A DNA stretch of 64,000 nucleotides from Nocardia rhamnosiphila NBRC 108938 (GCF_000720425.1 NZ_JOAJ01000017.1:1-64000); one strand, 5' to 3'; shown: positions 8,580-18,005, counted from the first letter of the stretch. Notes: generated by a model from the letters alone, not told the origin. Numbers and translations: made by a program.

Positions 8580-9314
8580 TCAGCCGCGGCGGGCGAAGCG
8601 GCCCGGGTCGGCCTGGTCGCGGGGTTTGACGATGATCTGGTCCAGGTTGACGTGCGGGGGGCGGCTCGCGGCGAAGGCGACGATCTCGGCGATGTCCTGG
8701 GCGACCAGCGGGTCTATACCCTGGTAGACCGCGGCCGCGCGGTCGGTGTCACCGTCGAAGCGGACCAGGGAGAATTCGGTCTCCACCGCGCCGGGGGCGA
8801 TCTCGGTGAGCCGGACCGGTTGCCCGAGGAGTTCGCCGCGCAGCGTCCGGTGCAGGACGGCTTGGGCGTGTTTGGCCGAGGTGTAGCCGGAACCGTTGTC
8901 GTAGGCGTGGAAGGCGGCGACCGAGGTGATGGTGACGATGAGGCCGTCGCCGGAGGCGATCAGTTTCGGCAGCAGCGCCTTGGTCATCCGCAGGGTGCCG
9001 AGGACGTTGGTTTCCCACATCCAGCGCCAGTCGTCCAGGTCGGCCTCGGCGACCGTGGCCAGGCCCTTGGCGCCGCCGGCATTGTTGACCAGGACGTTCG
9101 CGGTCTCGATCGCGTCGGTGAAGGCGCGGACCGATTCGTCGGAGGTGACATCGAGCTCCAACGCGGTACCGCCGATCTCGTCGGCCAGCTCCCGCAGCCG
9201 GTCGACCCGGCGGGCACCCACATACACGTGGTACCCCTGTTTCGCGAGTTCCCGGGCGGTGGCTTCGCCGATACCCGAGCTGGCCCCGGTGACAACAGCG
9301 GTGCGAGTGCTCAT
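8580..9314 (-). CDS. SDR family oxidoreductase
   Basis: The 244-residue protein is a classical short-chain dehydrogenase/reductase. The cofactor motif TGASSGIG lies at residues 9-16, the structural NNAGG follows, and the catalytic Tyr and Lys are in GSGYTSAKHA. An Arg after the second strand (GARRVDRL) suggests NADP(H) preference, which is inference. The substrate is unknown. It occupies the position of Rv0484c. It starts 23 bases from the divergent hydrolase at 9338, so the two genes share a promoter region. Confidence 0.9.
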   Translation of the reverse strand: MSTRTAVVTGASSGIGEATARELAKQGYHVYVGARRVDRLRELADEIGGTALELDVTSDESVRAFTDAIETANVLVNNAGGAKGLATVAEADLDDWRWMWETNVLGTLRMTKALLPKLIASGDGLIVTITSVAAFHAYDNGSGYTSAKHAQAVLHRTLRGELLGQPVRLTEIAPGAVETEFSLVRFDGDTDRAAAVYQGIDPLVAQDIAEIVAFAASRPPHVNLDQIIVKPRDQADPGRFARRG

Positions 9315-9337
9315 GACCCCGATCCTATGATGCGCTC

Positions 9338-10171
9338 ATGGCTATACGGGAAGCGCACAGTGCGGACGGGACCGGCATCGTCTATCGGACGGGCGGGCCC
9401 GCGCAGGCACAGCCGCTGGTGCTGGTGCACGGCTGGTCGGCGGATCTGCGCTGCTGGGGGCGGGTGTTCGACGATCTCGCCGCCGATTTCCGGGTGGTGG
9501 CCGTCGATCTGCGGGGGCACGGGTATTCGGAGGCTCCGGCCTCCGGTTACGACGATTCGAAGAACTGGGCCGCCGATATCGCCGCGGTGCTGGCCGCCGA
9601 GTCGATCGAATCCGGGGCGCTGCTGCTGGGGTGGTCCTACGGCGGGATCGTGATCAGCGATTATCTCGCCGAATACGGCACCGGCGCGGTCGCGGGGGTC
9701 GTCTATACCGGGGCGATGGCCAATATCGGCCGCGGGGTGCCGGGCGCGGAGGTCGGGGAGTCGATGCAGCAGGCGATCCCCGGGGTGTTCGACGAGAGCC
9801 CGGGCCGGGCGGTGCGCGGTTTCTCCGCGTTCGGGAACGCCAATACCGGGCCGGGCGGAGACAAGGGGCCGGACGCGCAGCGGCTGTTCGGCGCGAGCCT
9901 GGCGACACCGCCGTTCGTGCGCAAGGCCCTGTTCTACCGGTCGGTGGACAATACGGAGACCCTGCGCGGCCTCGACGTTCCCGTGCTGGTGCTGCACGGT
10001 TCGGCGGATCCGGTGGTGCCGGTGGCCGACGGCCGCTATATCGCCGAAACGGCGCCGCTGGGCCGGGCCTCCATCTGGGAGGGCGCTCAGCACGGGCTGT
10101 TCATCGAGGATCCGGAGCGCTTCTCGACCGAGGTCCGGAAGTTCGCCGCGGACTGCGCCGAGAAGTCCTGA
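9338..10171 (+). CDS. alpha/beta hydrolase
   Basis: The 277-residue enzyme has the alpha/beta hydrolase fold. HGWSADLRCW forms the oxyanion region, the nucleophile elbow is GWSYGG, the acid lies in HGSADPVVP and the histidine in GAQHGLF near the C-terminus. The closest general type is the chloroperoxidase/esterase group (AB hydrolase superfamily, cytoplasmic); the true substrate is not known. The ATG at 9338 is the first possible codon after the divergent SDR gene. No signal peptide is visible. Confidence 0.87.
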   Translation: MAIREAHSADGTGIVYRTGGPAQAQPLVLVHGWSADLRCWGRVFDDLAADFRVVAVDLRGHGYSEAPASGYDDSKNWAADIAAVLAAESIESGALLLGWSYGGIVISDYLAEYGTGAVAGVVYTGAMANIGRGVPGAEVGESMQQAIPGVFDESPGRAVRGFSAFGNANTGPGGDKGPDAQRLFGASLATPPFVRKALFYRSVDNTETLRGLDVPVLVLHGSADPVVPVADGRYIAETAPLGRASIWEGAQHGLFIEDPERFSTEVRKFAADCAEKS

Positions 10172-10267
10172 TTGTCCGTGACGAGCGCTTTTGCCGGTCT
10201 GTCCGGCTCGGGTTCCGGTTTCGGCGACGGCACGCCGAGGCTCGCGGAGAGTGCCGATTCCGCCAGG

Positions 10268-10283
10268 TGTGATCACTTTCACG
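10268..10283. promoter_or_regulatory. CRP/GlxR-like site upstream of mshA
   Basis: TGTGA-TCACTT-TCACG matches nine of ten fixed positions of the TGTGA-N6-TCACA consensus and is centred about 50 bases before the mshA start. It is the only clear dyad in the 155-base gap between the hydrolase and mshA. Function is inferred; a single site with one mismatch can occur by chance. Confidence 0.35.
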
Positions 10284-10326
10284 ACCGGGGAAGGACGGGC
10301 CGGGCTGCCGCGTTGCACCGTGCAGT

Positions 10327-11667
10327 ATGGACATCGTGAGTCAACGCCCGGACCGACGGCCGAACCGTATCGCCGTACTGACGGTGCACACCTCACCACT
10401 GGCACAGCCCGGTACGGGCGATGCGGGCGGGATGAACGTCTACGTCCTCCAAACCGCTCTGCAACTGGCCCGGCGGGGGACCGAGGTCGAGATCTTCACC
10501 CGGGCCACCTCCTCCGAGCTGCCACCGGTGCAGGAAGCCGCGCCGGGGGTCTTGGTGCGCAATGTGGTCGCCGGGCCCTTCGAGGGTCTGGACAAACACG
10601 ATCTGCCGACCCAGCTGTGCCCCTTCACCGCCGAGGTGCTGCGGCAGGAAGCACGGCATCTACCCGGCTACTACGACCTGGTGCACTCGCACTACTGGCT
10701 GTCCGGGCAGGTGGGCTGGCTCGCCCGGGACCGGTGGCGGGTGCCGCTCGTACACACCGCGCATACGCTCGCGGCGGTGAAGAACGCGGCTCTCGCCGAG
10801 GGTGATTCCCCGGAACCGGCCACCCGGGAGATCGGGGAGAAGCAGGTCATCGCCGAGGCCGACCGGCTCACCGCCAACACCGGGCGGGAAGCGCTGGACC
10901 TGGTGGAGCTGTACGGGGCGCTGCCCGACCGGATCGATATCGTGCCGCCGGGCGCGGATCTGACGCGTTACCGTCCGGGCGATCGGGCGGCGGCCCGCGC
11001 CGAGCTCGGCCTGGCCGGGCACGAGGAGATCGTCGCGTTCGTGGGCCGGATCCAACCGTTGAAGGCACCCGACGTGCTGGTGCGGGCGGTTGCCGAGGCC
11101 CTGCGGCGGCGCCCGGCGCGGCCGCTGCGCGCCCTGATCGTCGGAGGCCCCTCGGGGACCGGTCTGGAGCGCCCCGACGCACTGATCGAACTGGCCGCCG
11201 AACTCGGGATCGCCGACCATGTCACCTTCCTGCCGCCGCAGCCGCCCGACCGGCTGGTACAGGTGTATCGGGCCGCCGACCTGGTCGCGGTGCCGAGTTA
11301 CAACGAATCCTTCGGGCTCGTCGCGCTGGAGGCGCAGGCGAGCGGGACCCCGGTGCTGGCGGCCGCGGTCGGCGGGCTGGGCACCGCGGTCCGGCACGAG
11401 CACAGTGGGTTGCTGGTGGCGGGCCACCGCACCCCCGATTGGGCCGGTGCGCTGGAGTACCTGCTCGACGACCCGCGGCGGCTGCGGACGCTCGGTACGC
11501 AGGCCGTATCGCACGCGGCGGCTTTCTCCTGGGCGAATACGGCCGAGAAGCTGCTGGACAGCTATACCGCCGCGCTGACCGGCCAGGGACCCACGCCCAC
11601 TATCCTCGGCGAGAGCCAGGCCAGATCGCGGGCGCTGTGGCGGCGCCGGACGGGAGTGCGCAGATGA
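10327..11667 (+). CDS. mshA: D-inositol-3-phosphate glycosyltransferase
   Basis: MshA transfers N-acetylglucosamine from UDP-GlcNAc to 1L-myo-inositol 1-phosphate, the first step of mycothiol synthesis, the main low-molecular-weight thiol of actinobacteria. The 446-residue protein is a GT4/GT-B enzyme. The N-terminal loop [20 protein letters not shown], a central GADLTRYRP phosphate region, and the C-terminal E-x7-E motif in [15 protein letters not shown] are all present. Length fits MshA. The order mshA, YbjN gene, (insertion), gpmA, senX3 is that of M. tuberculosis Rv0486-Rv0490. Its stop overlaps the next gene's ATG by four bases. Confidence 0.96.
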   Translation: MDIVSQRPDRRPNRIAVLTVHTSPLAQPGTGDAGGMNVYVLQTALQLARRGTEVEIFTRATSSELPPVQEAAPGVLVRNVVAGPFEGLDKHDLPTQLCPFTAEVLRQEARHLPGYYDLVHSHYWLSGQVGWLARDRWRVPLVHTAHTLAAVKNAALAEGDSPEPATREIGEKQVIAEADRLTANTGREALDLVELYGALPDRIDIVPPGADLTRYRPGDRAAARAELGLAGHEEIVAFVGRIQPLKAPDVLVRAVAEALRRRPARPLRALIVGGPSGTGLERPDALIELAAELGIADHVTFLPPQPPDRLVQVYRAADLVAVPSYNESFGLVALEAQASGTPVLAAAVGGLGTAVRHEHSGLLVAGHRTPDWAGALEYLLDDPRRLRTLGTQAVSHAAAFSWANTAEKLLDSYTAALTGQGPTPTILGESQARSRALWRRRTGVRR

Positions 11668-12167
11668 ACGAGACATCGGCCACCGCGCGGGTCATCGAGG
11701 AAACACTGCGGGACCGCGAGATCGAATACACCCACCCCGGTGACGATGTCTTCGTCGCCGTACTGCCGGGTGAGCGGAAGCTGAAGACCAATGTGATGCT
11801 GACCGTCGGAGCGCACGGGGTGCGTTTCGAATCGTTCGTGTGCCGGAAACCGGACGAGAATTTCGAAGGCGTCTACAAGTACCTGCTGCGGCGCAACCGG
11901 CGGCTCTACGGGGTCGCGTACACCATCGACAAACTGGGCGATATCTACCTGGTGGGCCGGGCGGCCACACACGCGGTCACCGCCGAGGAACTGGATCGTA
12001 TCTTCGGGCAGATCCTCGAGGCGGTGGACGGGGACTTCAATACGCTGCTCGAACTCGGTTTCGCCGAATCCATTCGCAAGGAATGGAAGTGGCGGGTCTC
12101 CCGCGGCGAATCGCTGAAGAACCTACGCGCCTTCGAGCACCTGGTGGATTCCGCCGATTCCCACTGA
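11664..12167 (+). CDS. YbjN domain-containing protein
   Basis: This 167-residue protein belongs to the YbjN/type III secretion chaperone-like fold family found downstream of mshA (Rv0487 position). It has the features [17 protein letters not shown], a central [23 protein letters not shown] and a C-terminal [19 protein letters not shown]. The molecular role is unknown; the fold suggests protein binding rather than catalysis. The ATG at 11664 lies inside the mshA stop (ATGA), indicating translational coupling. No membrane segment is seen. Confidence 0.85.
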   Translation: MNETSATARVIEETLRDREIEYTHPGDDVFVAVLPGERKLKTNVMLTVGAHGVRFESFVCRKPDENFEGVYKYLLRRNRRLYGVAYTIDKLGDIYLVGRAATHAVTAEELDRIFGQILEAVDGDFNTLLELGFAESIRKEWKWRVSRGESLKNLRAFEHLVDSADSH

Positions 12168-12175
12168 TTCCGTGC

Positions 12176-12521
12176 TCAGCGCGGGGCGACGCGGTCGATG
12201 AGGCCGAGCAGTTCGGTCCGGCGGTGCCGGAGGTCGTCGAGCTTGCCGTCGAGTGCGGACAGTTCGGTGCGCAGGATCGGCTCCACAGGGCTCGATGTAG
12301 TCGGTGCCGTCGTAGGCGCAGTCGAGAACCTCGGTGATCACGCGGATCGGCAACCCGGCGGCGAGCAGGCGGCGGATGCGGGCGACATCTCCTACCGCTG
12401 TGTCGGGGTAACTGCGATATCCGTTCGCGTCGCGTTCGGGCCGCAGCAGTCCGCGCTCCTCGTAGTAGCGCAGCAGCCGCTGGCTGGTGCCGGTCGCCGC
12501 CGCGAGTTCACCGATACGCAT
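12176..12521 (-). pseudogene. MerR-family regulator with frameshift
   Basis: The first 80 residues form a normal MerR winged-helix domain (MRIGELAAATGTSQRLLRYY, then DVARIRRLLAAGLPI). At about 12286, in the codons after DYIEPC, the reading frame changes. The next frame continues a typical MerR coiled-coil tail (VEPILRTELSALDGKLDDL) and ends at a stop at 12176. In the present frame translation instead runs on to 12123 through an arginine/proline-rich tail unlike the family and overlaps the YbjN gene. A one-base gain or two-base loss explains this. It may be a real lesion or a sequencing error. The ATG at 12521 starts the HTH directly. Confidence 0.75.
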
Positions 12522-12586
12522 GGGTTCTCCTTGTCGGTCCTGTGGGGCAACCACCGCCGGGCACCGATGATTCCGGAATTTGACCC

Positions 12587-12599
12587 TCACACGGTGTGA
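12587..12599. promoter_or_regulatory. Palindrome TCACAC-G-GTGTGA in divergent MerR/aminotransferase gap
   Basis: A perfect six-base-arm dyad lies between the MerR-like gene (start 12521) and the aminotransferase gene (start 12646), directly after a TTGACC hexamer at 12580. MerR regulators typically bind dyads between promoter elements and control the neighbouring gene. The assignment to this MerR protein is inference from position. Confidence 0.5.
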
Positions 12600-12645
12600 A
12601 TGTGGACGGTGGAGTCATGGGAATCGATCATGTTCTGGAGGCCCG

Positions 12646-13443
12646 ATGACCGTGCACACCGCCCAGGTCGACGGCCGCGACGCGGCTGCGGCGGAGTTGG
12701 CGCCGCTGGCCTTCGCCGGTTTCGCCCATTTCACCGCCGCGCAGGTGCGTGATCATCGGATCCGAGGTCTGGACCTGCACCTGGACCGGCTGCGCGCGGC
12801 CTCCGAAGAGTTCTTCGGGCGGGCGTTACCGGACGACCGGGTCCGTGGATATCTCCGCGCCGCGTTGGACGCGGGTCCGGCCGATGTCTCGCTCACCGCC
12901 ACCGTTTTCTCCCGGCCGGGCGAGTTCGTGGCGGTCGACGACGCGCTGTCGGTATTGGTGCGCACCGGACCACCCGCGTCCGGCCCAACCGGACCACTGG
13001 CGTTGGCAACGGTGGAGTACGAGCGCCCGGTCGCCCGGGTGAAGCATGTCGGCGAAGTGGCCAAGACCTACTACCTGCGGCAAGCGGTCCAGCAGGGGTT
13101 CGACGACGCGGCGTTCGTCGATCGCGCGGGCCGGTTCAGTGAGGCGACCATCTGGAATCTGGCGTTCTGGGACGGTGATTCGGTGGTCTGGCCCGAAGCG
13201 GAGATGCTACTCGGCACCACCATGGGTATCGTGCGCAGGCAACTCGACCGGCTCGGTGTGCCACAGCGGACCGTACCGGTCACCCCCGGTGAGGTAGCCG
13301 GTCTGGCGGGAGCGGTGGTCATGAATTCGTGGACGCCCGCCGTATCCGTCCACCGGATCGGGACCACGGATCTGCCTCCGGCACCCGATTTCGCGGAGTT
13401 GCTGCATCGCGCCTATTCGGCGGAGCCGCTGGTCGCGCCCTGA
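12646..13443 (+). CDS. class IV aminotransferase-like protein
   Basis: The 265-residue protein belongs to the branched-chain aminotransferase / aminodeoxychorismate lyase fold (PLP-dependent class IV). A lysine in ARVKHVGEVAKTYYLRQA is a candidate PLP lysine, RFSEATIWNLAFWD corresponds to the SEx-T/S-NhF motif, and LLGTTMGIVRRQL to the cofactor-phosphate loop. The substrate cannot be told: it may be an amino-acid aminotransferase or a lyase-like relative. The ATG at 12646 has a GGAGG stretch just before it. The gene is divergent from the damaged MerR regulator and may be its target. Confidence 0.8.
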   Translation: MTVHTAQVDGRDAAAAELAPLAFAGFAHFTAAQVRDHRIRGLDLHLDRLRAASEEFFGRALPDDRVRGYLRAALDAGPADVSLTATVFSRPGEFVAVDDALSVLVRTGPPASGPTGPLALATVEYERPVARVKHVGEVAKTYYLRQAVQQGFDDAAFVDRAGRFSEATIWNLAFWDGDSVVWPEAEMLLGTTMGIVRRQLDRLGVPQRTVPVTPGEVAGLAGAVVMNSWTPAVSVHRIGTTDLPPAPDFAELLHRAYSAEPLVAP

Positions 13444-13482
13444 GCCGGGAATGAACCGGCCGGGTGCGCGGTAGAAGAACAC

Positions 13483-13905
13483 ATGAGACTCGACGATTCC
13501 GCTCGTGCGTTTATCGGCGCCGGCGCCGATGCGACGTTGGTCACCCTGAATCCGGATGGAAGTCCGCAGGTCAGCGTGGTGTGGGTGGCGCTGCGAGAAG
13601 GTCCGGACGGTGACGAACTGGTGGCCGCGCACCTGAGCGAACACCGCAAGGTCCGCAATGTGCGCCGTGATCCCCGGGTGGCGGTCACCATCCTGGCCGC
13701 GGAGAAAGGAGAGGTCATGCGGCCGTTCCTGGCGGTCACCGGGACGGCGCGCATTGTCGAGGGCGGAGCCCCGGAGCTGTTGACCGAACTCGCGAAAACG
13801 CTGGCGAGTCCCGGCGCGGCCTTCCCGCCACCCGACGCCCCGCCCGGCTTCCTCACCCGGATCCGGATCGACAAGGTGAGCGGTATCGGTCCCTGGGCAT
13901 CCTGA
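13483..13905 (+). CDS. PPOX-class F420-dependent oxidoreductase
   Basis: This 140-residue protein has the split beta-barrel flavin/deazaflavin-binding fold. The conserved start FIGAGADATLVTLNPDGSPQVSVVWV and the segment EHRKVRNVRRDPRVAVTI are typical of the mycobacterial TIGR03618-like F420 enzymes, which reduce diverse small molecules using F420H2. F420 rather than FMN as cofactor is inferred from these motifs. It follows the aminotransferase by 39 bases on the same strand and may be co-transcribed. Confidence 0.85.
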   Translation: MRLDDSARAFIGAGADATLVTLNPDGSPQVSVVWVALREGPDGDELVAAHLSEHRKVRNVRRDPRVAVTILAAEKGEVMRPFLAVTGTARIVEGGAPELLTELAKTLASPGAAFPPPDAPPGFLTRIRIDKVSGIGPWAS

Positions 13906-13956
13906 TCGCCGACCGCGCACGCACCCGGGCCGCGGTGCCGTCGAACCCGGTCGCGG

Positions 13957-14898
13957 ATGAGTGACAATCAGCTTCTGCGGATCGGATCTTCGGGAGGCAC
14001 GGTGGCGGTTCTGGCACTGGATATCGGGGCGACGAAATTCGCCGCCGGCCTGGTGGACCGTGCGGGCCGCGTCGGGTCGGTGCGGCGAGTGCCGGTGCCG
14101 GCCGAGGGGGTGTGGCAGGCGTGCGCCGGACTGCTCCGCGCGGTCGCGGCCGGTGCCGCGGTCACGGCGGTCGGGATCGGCTCGGCGGGCCCGGTGGATG
14201 TTCCGGCCGGTATTACGCGCGCACTCAATATTCCCGAGTGGCGCGACGGGTTCGCGATCGTCGCGGCGGTGGCCGAGCTGTTTCCCGGCGCCACCGTGCG
14301 TTTCGCCCTCGACGGCGCGTGTCTGGCTCTGGCCGAACAACATTCGGGTGTGCTGCGCGGACTGCGGAACGGGCTGGCGATGACCGTATCGTCGGGGATC
14401 GGCGGCGGCATCCTGGTCGACGGCCGGGTCTCGGTCGGGCGTACCGGCAATGCCGGGCATATAGGTCATCTCGTGGTGCCCGGGTGGGATGTGCCGTGCG
14501 CATGCGGCGGTTCCGGGTGCCTGGAAGCCGTGGCGAGCGGAATATCGTCGGCGCGGTGGGCGCGGGAACAGGGCTGGAGCGGCGAGACCGGCGCGGAACT
14601 CGCGCGTGACGCCCGGGCCGGCGACGCGATCGCGCGGGCCGCGCTGGCGCGGGCCGGCACCGCGCTGGGGACGGCGATCGGCTCCGCGGCCGCGCTGCTC
14701 GATGTGGACACGGTCGTCATCGGTGGCGGTTTCGCGGACTCGGGGGAACTCCTGTGGGCGCCGCTGCGCGCCGCGGCCGCGCGGCACGCGGGTCTGGATT
14801 TCATCCGGGGGCTCCGGGTGGAAGCTTCCCGCCTCGCGGAGGGTGCGACGCTGCACGGCGCCGCCGTACTCGCGGCCGGTTTGTCCGGGTCCGCCTAG
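13957..14898 (+). CDS. ROK-family sugar kinase
   Basis: The 313-residue protein is an ASKHA-fold ROK protein. The ATP-binding LALDIGATKFAAGLV lies at about residues 19-33, a GIGGGILVDGR loop follows, and the ROK zinc-binding cysteines appear in CACGGSGCLE (Cys181, Cys183, Cys188). It has no N-terminal winged-helix domain, so it is more likely a glucokinase- or N-acetylmannosamine-kinase-type enzyme than a NagC-type repressor. The substrate is unknown. M. tuberculosis has a ROK gene (Rv0485) beside mshA, but that one is described as a regulator. Here the gene lies after mshA and before gpmA. Confidence 0.85.
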   Translation: MSDNQLLRIGSSGGTVAVLALDIGATKFAAGLVDRAGRVGSVRRVPVPAEGVWQACAGLLRAVAAGAAVTAVGIGSAGPVDVPAGITRALNIPEWRDGFAIVAAVAELFPGATVRFALDGACLALAEQHSGVLRGLRNGLAMTVSSGIGGGILVDGRVSVGRTGNAGHIGHLVVPGWDVPCACGGSGCLEAVASGISSARWAREQGWSGETGAELARDARAGDAIARAALARAGTALGTAIGSAAALLDVDTVVIGGGFADSGELLWAPLRAAAARHAGLDFIRGLRVEASRLAEGATLHGAAVLAAGLSGSA

Positions 14899-14968
14899 CA
14901 GTTGACGAGCCGCCGGCGGGCCCGAGGGGTACGCACGGCCGGTACCGGGCCATGGCAGGATGGCCCGC

Positions 14969-15706
14969 ATGACGAACACCCTCGTTTTGCTGCGCCACGG
15001 CGAGAGCGAATGGAACGCCCTGAACCTGTTCACCGGCTGGGTGGACGTGCATCTCACCGACAAGGGTGTCGCCGAGGGTAAACGGGCCGGTGAACTGCTG
15101 GCCGAGCACGGCATTCTGCCCGATATCGTCTACACCTCGCTGCTGCGCCGCGCGATCTCGACCGCGAACATCGCCCTGGACGCCGCCGACCGGCACTGGA
15201 TTCCGGTGGTGCGGGACTGGCGCCTCAACGAACGTCACTACGGCGCGCTCCAGGGGAAGAACAAGGCCCAGATCCGCGACGAGTACGGCGAGGACCAGTT
15301 CATGCTGTGGCGGCGCAGCTACGACACGCCGCCGCCGCCGATCGAACTCGACGACGAGTACAGCCAGGCGGGCGATCCGCGCTATGCGGATATCGAGGTA
15401 CCGCGCACCGAATGCCTGCTCGATGTGGTGAACCGGATGGTCCCGTACTGGGAGTCGACCATTTCCCGAGAACTCCGCGGTGGAAAGACCGTGCTGGTCG
15501 CGGCACACGGTAATTCGCTGCGTGCCCTGGTCAAACATCTCGATGGAATCTCCGACGAGGATATCGCCGGACTGAACATTCCCACCGGTATTCCGCTGCG
15601 CTACGAATTGGATGACGATCTGCGTCCGGTGCGGCCCCGGGAATACCTGGATCCGGAAGCCGCCGCCGCCGGCGCTGCCGCCGTCGCGAGCCAGGGCGGT
15701 AGGTAG
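14969..15706 (+). CDS. gpmA: 2,3-bisphosphoglycerate-dependent phosphoglycerate mutase
   Basis: GpmA interconverts 3- and 2-phosphoglycerate in glycolysis and gluconeogenesis. The 245-residue enzyme has the phosphohistidine motif [10 protein letters not shown] at the start, the substrate loop [14 protein letters not shown] and the second histidine in [17 protein letters not shown]. Length is typical for the cofactor-dependent enzyme. I chose the ATG at 14969 because AGGA at 14957-14960 is well spaced; an ATG at 14960 would add three residues. A strong hairpin with a T-tract follows at 15718-15751. The position before senX3 matches Rv0489. Confidence 0.95.
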   Translation: MTNTLVLLRHGESEWNALNLFTGWVDVHLTDKGVAEGKRAGELLAEHGILPDIVYTSLLRRAISTANIALDAADRHWIPVVRDWRLNERHYGALQGKNKAQIRDEYGEDQFMLWRRSYDTPPPPIELDDEYSQAGDPRYADIEVPRTECLLDVVNRMVPYWESTISRELRGGKTVLVAAHGNSLRALVKHLDGISDEDIAGLNIPTGIPLRYELDDDLRPVRPREYLDPEAAAAGAAAVASQGGR

Positions 15707-15717
15707 TTCGTTGCCGA

Positions 15718-15751
15718 GCGCCGCGACCCGAAACGGGTTGCGGCGCTTTTT
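15718..15751 (+). terminator. Rho-independent terminator after gpmA
   Basis: A 13-base-pair stem (GCGCCGCGACCCG with CGGGTTGCGGCGC, one G-T pair) closes a three-base AAA loop and is followed at once by five T residues. This is the clearest intrinsic terminator in the window. It starts 12 bases after the gpmA stop. Confidence 0.9.
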
Positions 15752-15953
15752 CGTACGGGTTGCGGCGCCAACCGGGGTTCGCCGAATTCTGTGACCGGAA
15801 CCCGAAAACACCGATTGTCTTTGTGCCGTACCACGACCCCGGCGCGAAATACCGGGACAGGCCTGTTGCCGGGCCGATCGATTCCCATTACCCGCCGGTA
15901 ACACTGTGTAAGCTCTCGAACGTCCGATCAGTCCGAGAAATGGATCACGACCG

Positions 15954-18005
15954 ATGAAGTTTGTGATACGAGCCACTGTGGCGCTGGCCGCCACGGTGCT
16001 GCTGGCACCGCTGCTCGGCGGCAGTGCCGGTGCCGCGCCGGTGGTCTCCGGTCCCGACGGGGGAGCGGCGGGGGCACAGTGGGCCGCCACCCACGACGGA
16101 CCGCAGCAGTATCCCGGTATCGACATCACCTGGGATGTGCCGATCACCATGAGCGACGGCACAGTCCTGAAGGCGAATGTGTACCGCCCCGCCGACGCGG
16201 CCGCCCGGCCGATCGACACCCGGATGCCCGTACTCGTCAATATGACGCCCTATACGAAACTGGTATCCAATCTGGTCGACCATATGGGCTCGGTACCCGG
16301 GCTGTCCGATGCGCTGGCGCAGCTGGCCCGCGATATCGATATGACCGGCACCCCGCTGTCCGGGCTGACCGATCTGACCAAGGCGCTCGGCGGTGGGGCC
16401 ATGCGCAATTTCGCCGTGGACCGCCAGCTGGTGAAGAGCGGCTACGTCCAGGTGGTGGTGGACGTCCGCGGGACCGGGTTCTCCCAGGGCGTCTGGGATA
16501 TGTTGCGGCAGCGCGAACAGGCCGACACGGTGGAGGTCATCGACTGGGCCGCGCGACAGCAGTGGTCGGACGGACAGGTCGGTATGACCGGCATGTCGTA
16601 CTCCGGGATCAACCAGTTGCAGGCCGCCGAGAAACACCCGGACGCGCTGAAGGCCCTGTTCCCCGTCGTGCCCGGCAGCGACCTCGCGCAGGATGTGCTC
16701 ATGCCCGGCGGCGGCTTCGGATTCGCCTTCATTCCGCTGTGGATGTCGCTGATCAACGCGACCAAATGGGTACCGGATGTCGCGTCGATGGTGAACGGCA
16801 CCTTCGACCAGCGGTGGCTGAACGACCGGCTGTCCTCACCGTTCACCTACTTGGATGTGTTCCTCAACGCCTACACCACGCCGCGGGTGGAGGATCTCGA
16901 TCCGCGCCTGCAGGAGATGATCCGGGGCGACAGTCCCGACCGGCAGGCCTGGCTGGGCGATCCGGCGCAGATCGACGTACCCACCTTCGTGACCGGGGGC
17001 TGGCACGACCTGTTCACCTATTCCGAGTCCCAGATCTACAACGCGATGCCGGTGCCCCCGGGCCGGAAGCAGCTGCTCATGGGCGACACCTATCACATCA
17101 ACTCGGGAAGCGAATCGGGCAAACCCGGGTTGCCGCCGCGCCTGGACGTCCTGCAGCGTGCCTGGTTCGACAAATGGCTGAAGGGCATCGACAACGGTAT
17201 CGACCGGTACGGTCCGGTCACTCTGCGGCAGCAGGGCGGCGGCTGGGTGACCCGGGACGGCTTCGGCGCCGGCGCACCGGCGGATCAGGCGGCCGAATAC
17301 CGGCGGATGTATCTTTCGGCGGCGCCCAGCGGCACCGGCGGACACAGCGTGCACGACGGTTCGCTGGGGGCGGTAGCCGACAGTTCCGCCCGGTTGACCG
17401 TCGCGCCGGGACTCACCGGACTGTGCTCCAACGACGGTGGCCAGGCGACCGCGGGGGTGGTCGCGGTGATCAACGCCTGTGGTGCGGACTCCCGGATCCA
17501 GGAGTCGAACGGATTGACCTTCACCAGTACGCCGGTGACCGAAGCGGTCGAGATCTCCGGGCCGATCGCCGTGCACCTGCAGACGGTGCAGGACGCGGCC
17601 GACGGCTACTGGTCGGTGACGGTCAACGATGTGGCGCCCGACGGGCAGTCCCGGGTGCTGTCCTCGGGTCAGCTGATGGCTTCGCTGCGGGAGATCGACG
17701 ATTCCCTGAGCAGCCGGTCGGCCAACGGTGATTACACCGACCCCCGGCCGTACGTGACGCTCGAGAACCGGCGGCTCACGGTGCCGGGGGAGGTGACCAC
17801 GCTCGATATCGCGGTGCCGGCGATCGAGGCGAAGCTGGAACCCGGGCATCGGCTACGGGTGGACGTCTACGCCGGCAACGCGCCCAAAGGGGTACCGCCA
17901 CTGCCGATGCTCCTCGATACCGGGCTGAAGCCGCAGTATGTGCAGCTCGACCCGAACCGGCCGAGCTTCGTGAACCTGCCGGTGCGTGGTAGCCCCGGCT
18001 GGTGA
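15954..18005 (+). CDS. secreted CocE/NonD-family hydrolase
   Basis: This 683-residue protein resembles Xaa-Pro dipeptidyl-peptidase and cocaine-esterase hydrolases. An N-terminal signal peptide (residues 1-28, ending SAGA-AP) indicates export. The catalytic domain has the nucleophile in GMTGMSYSGINQL, the acid in GGWHDLFTYSE and the histidine in GDTYHINSG. The C-terminal third (after about residue 440) is the beta-sandwich PepX_C domain. The natural substrate is unknown; related exported enzymes act on esters, lactams or peptides. The ATG at 15954 sits directly before the signal peptide. Confidence 0.85.
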   Translation: MKFVIRATVALAATVLLAPLLGGSAGAAPVVSGPDGGAAGAQWAATHDGPQQYPGIDITWDVPITMSDGTVLKANVYRPADAAARPIDTRMPVLVNMTPYTKLVSNLVDHMGSVPGLSDALAQLARDIDMTGTPLSGLTDLTKALGGGAMRNFAVDRQLVKSGYVQVVVDVRGTGFSQGVWDMLRQREQADTVEVIDWAARQQWSDGQVGMTGMSYSGINQLQAAEKHPDALKALFPVVPGSDLAQDVLMPGGGFGFAFIPLWMSLINATKWVPDVASMVNGTFDQRWLNDRLSSPFTYLDVFLNAYTTPRVEDLDPRLQEMIRGDSPDRQAWLGDPAQIDVPTFVTGGWHDLFTYSESQIYNAMPVPPGRKQLLMGDTYHINSGSESGKPGLPPRLDVLQRAWFDKWLKGIDNGIDRYGPVTLRQQGGGWVTRDGFGAGAPADQAAEYRRMYLSAAPSGTGGHSVHDGSLGAVADSSARLTVAPGLTGLCSNDGGQATAGVVAVINACGADSRIQESNGLTFTSTPVTEAVEISGPIAVHLQTVQDAADGYWSVTVNDVAPDGQSRVLSSGQLMASLREIDDSLSSRSANGDYTDPRPYVTLENRRLTVPGEVTTLDIAVPAIEAKLEPGHRLRVDVYAGNAPKGVPPLPMLLDTGLKPQYVQLDPNRPSFVNLPVRGSPGW

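Noticed and set aside
13207..15114. A 635-codon open frame on the minus strand
   Set aside because: It lies opposite the aminotransferase, F420 oxidoreductase and ROK genes, all of which have clear family motifs; the antisense product has none.
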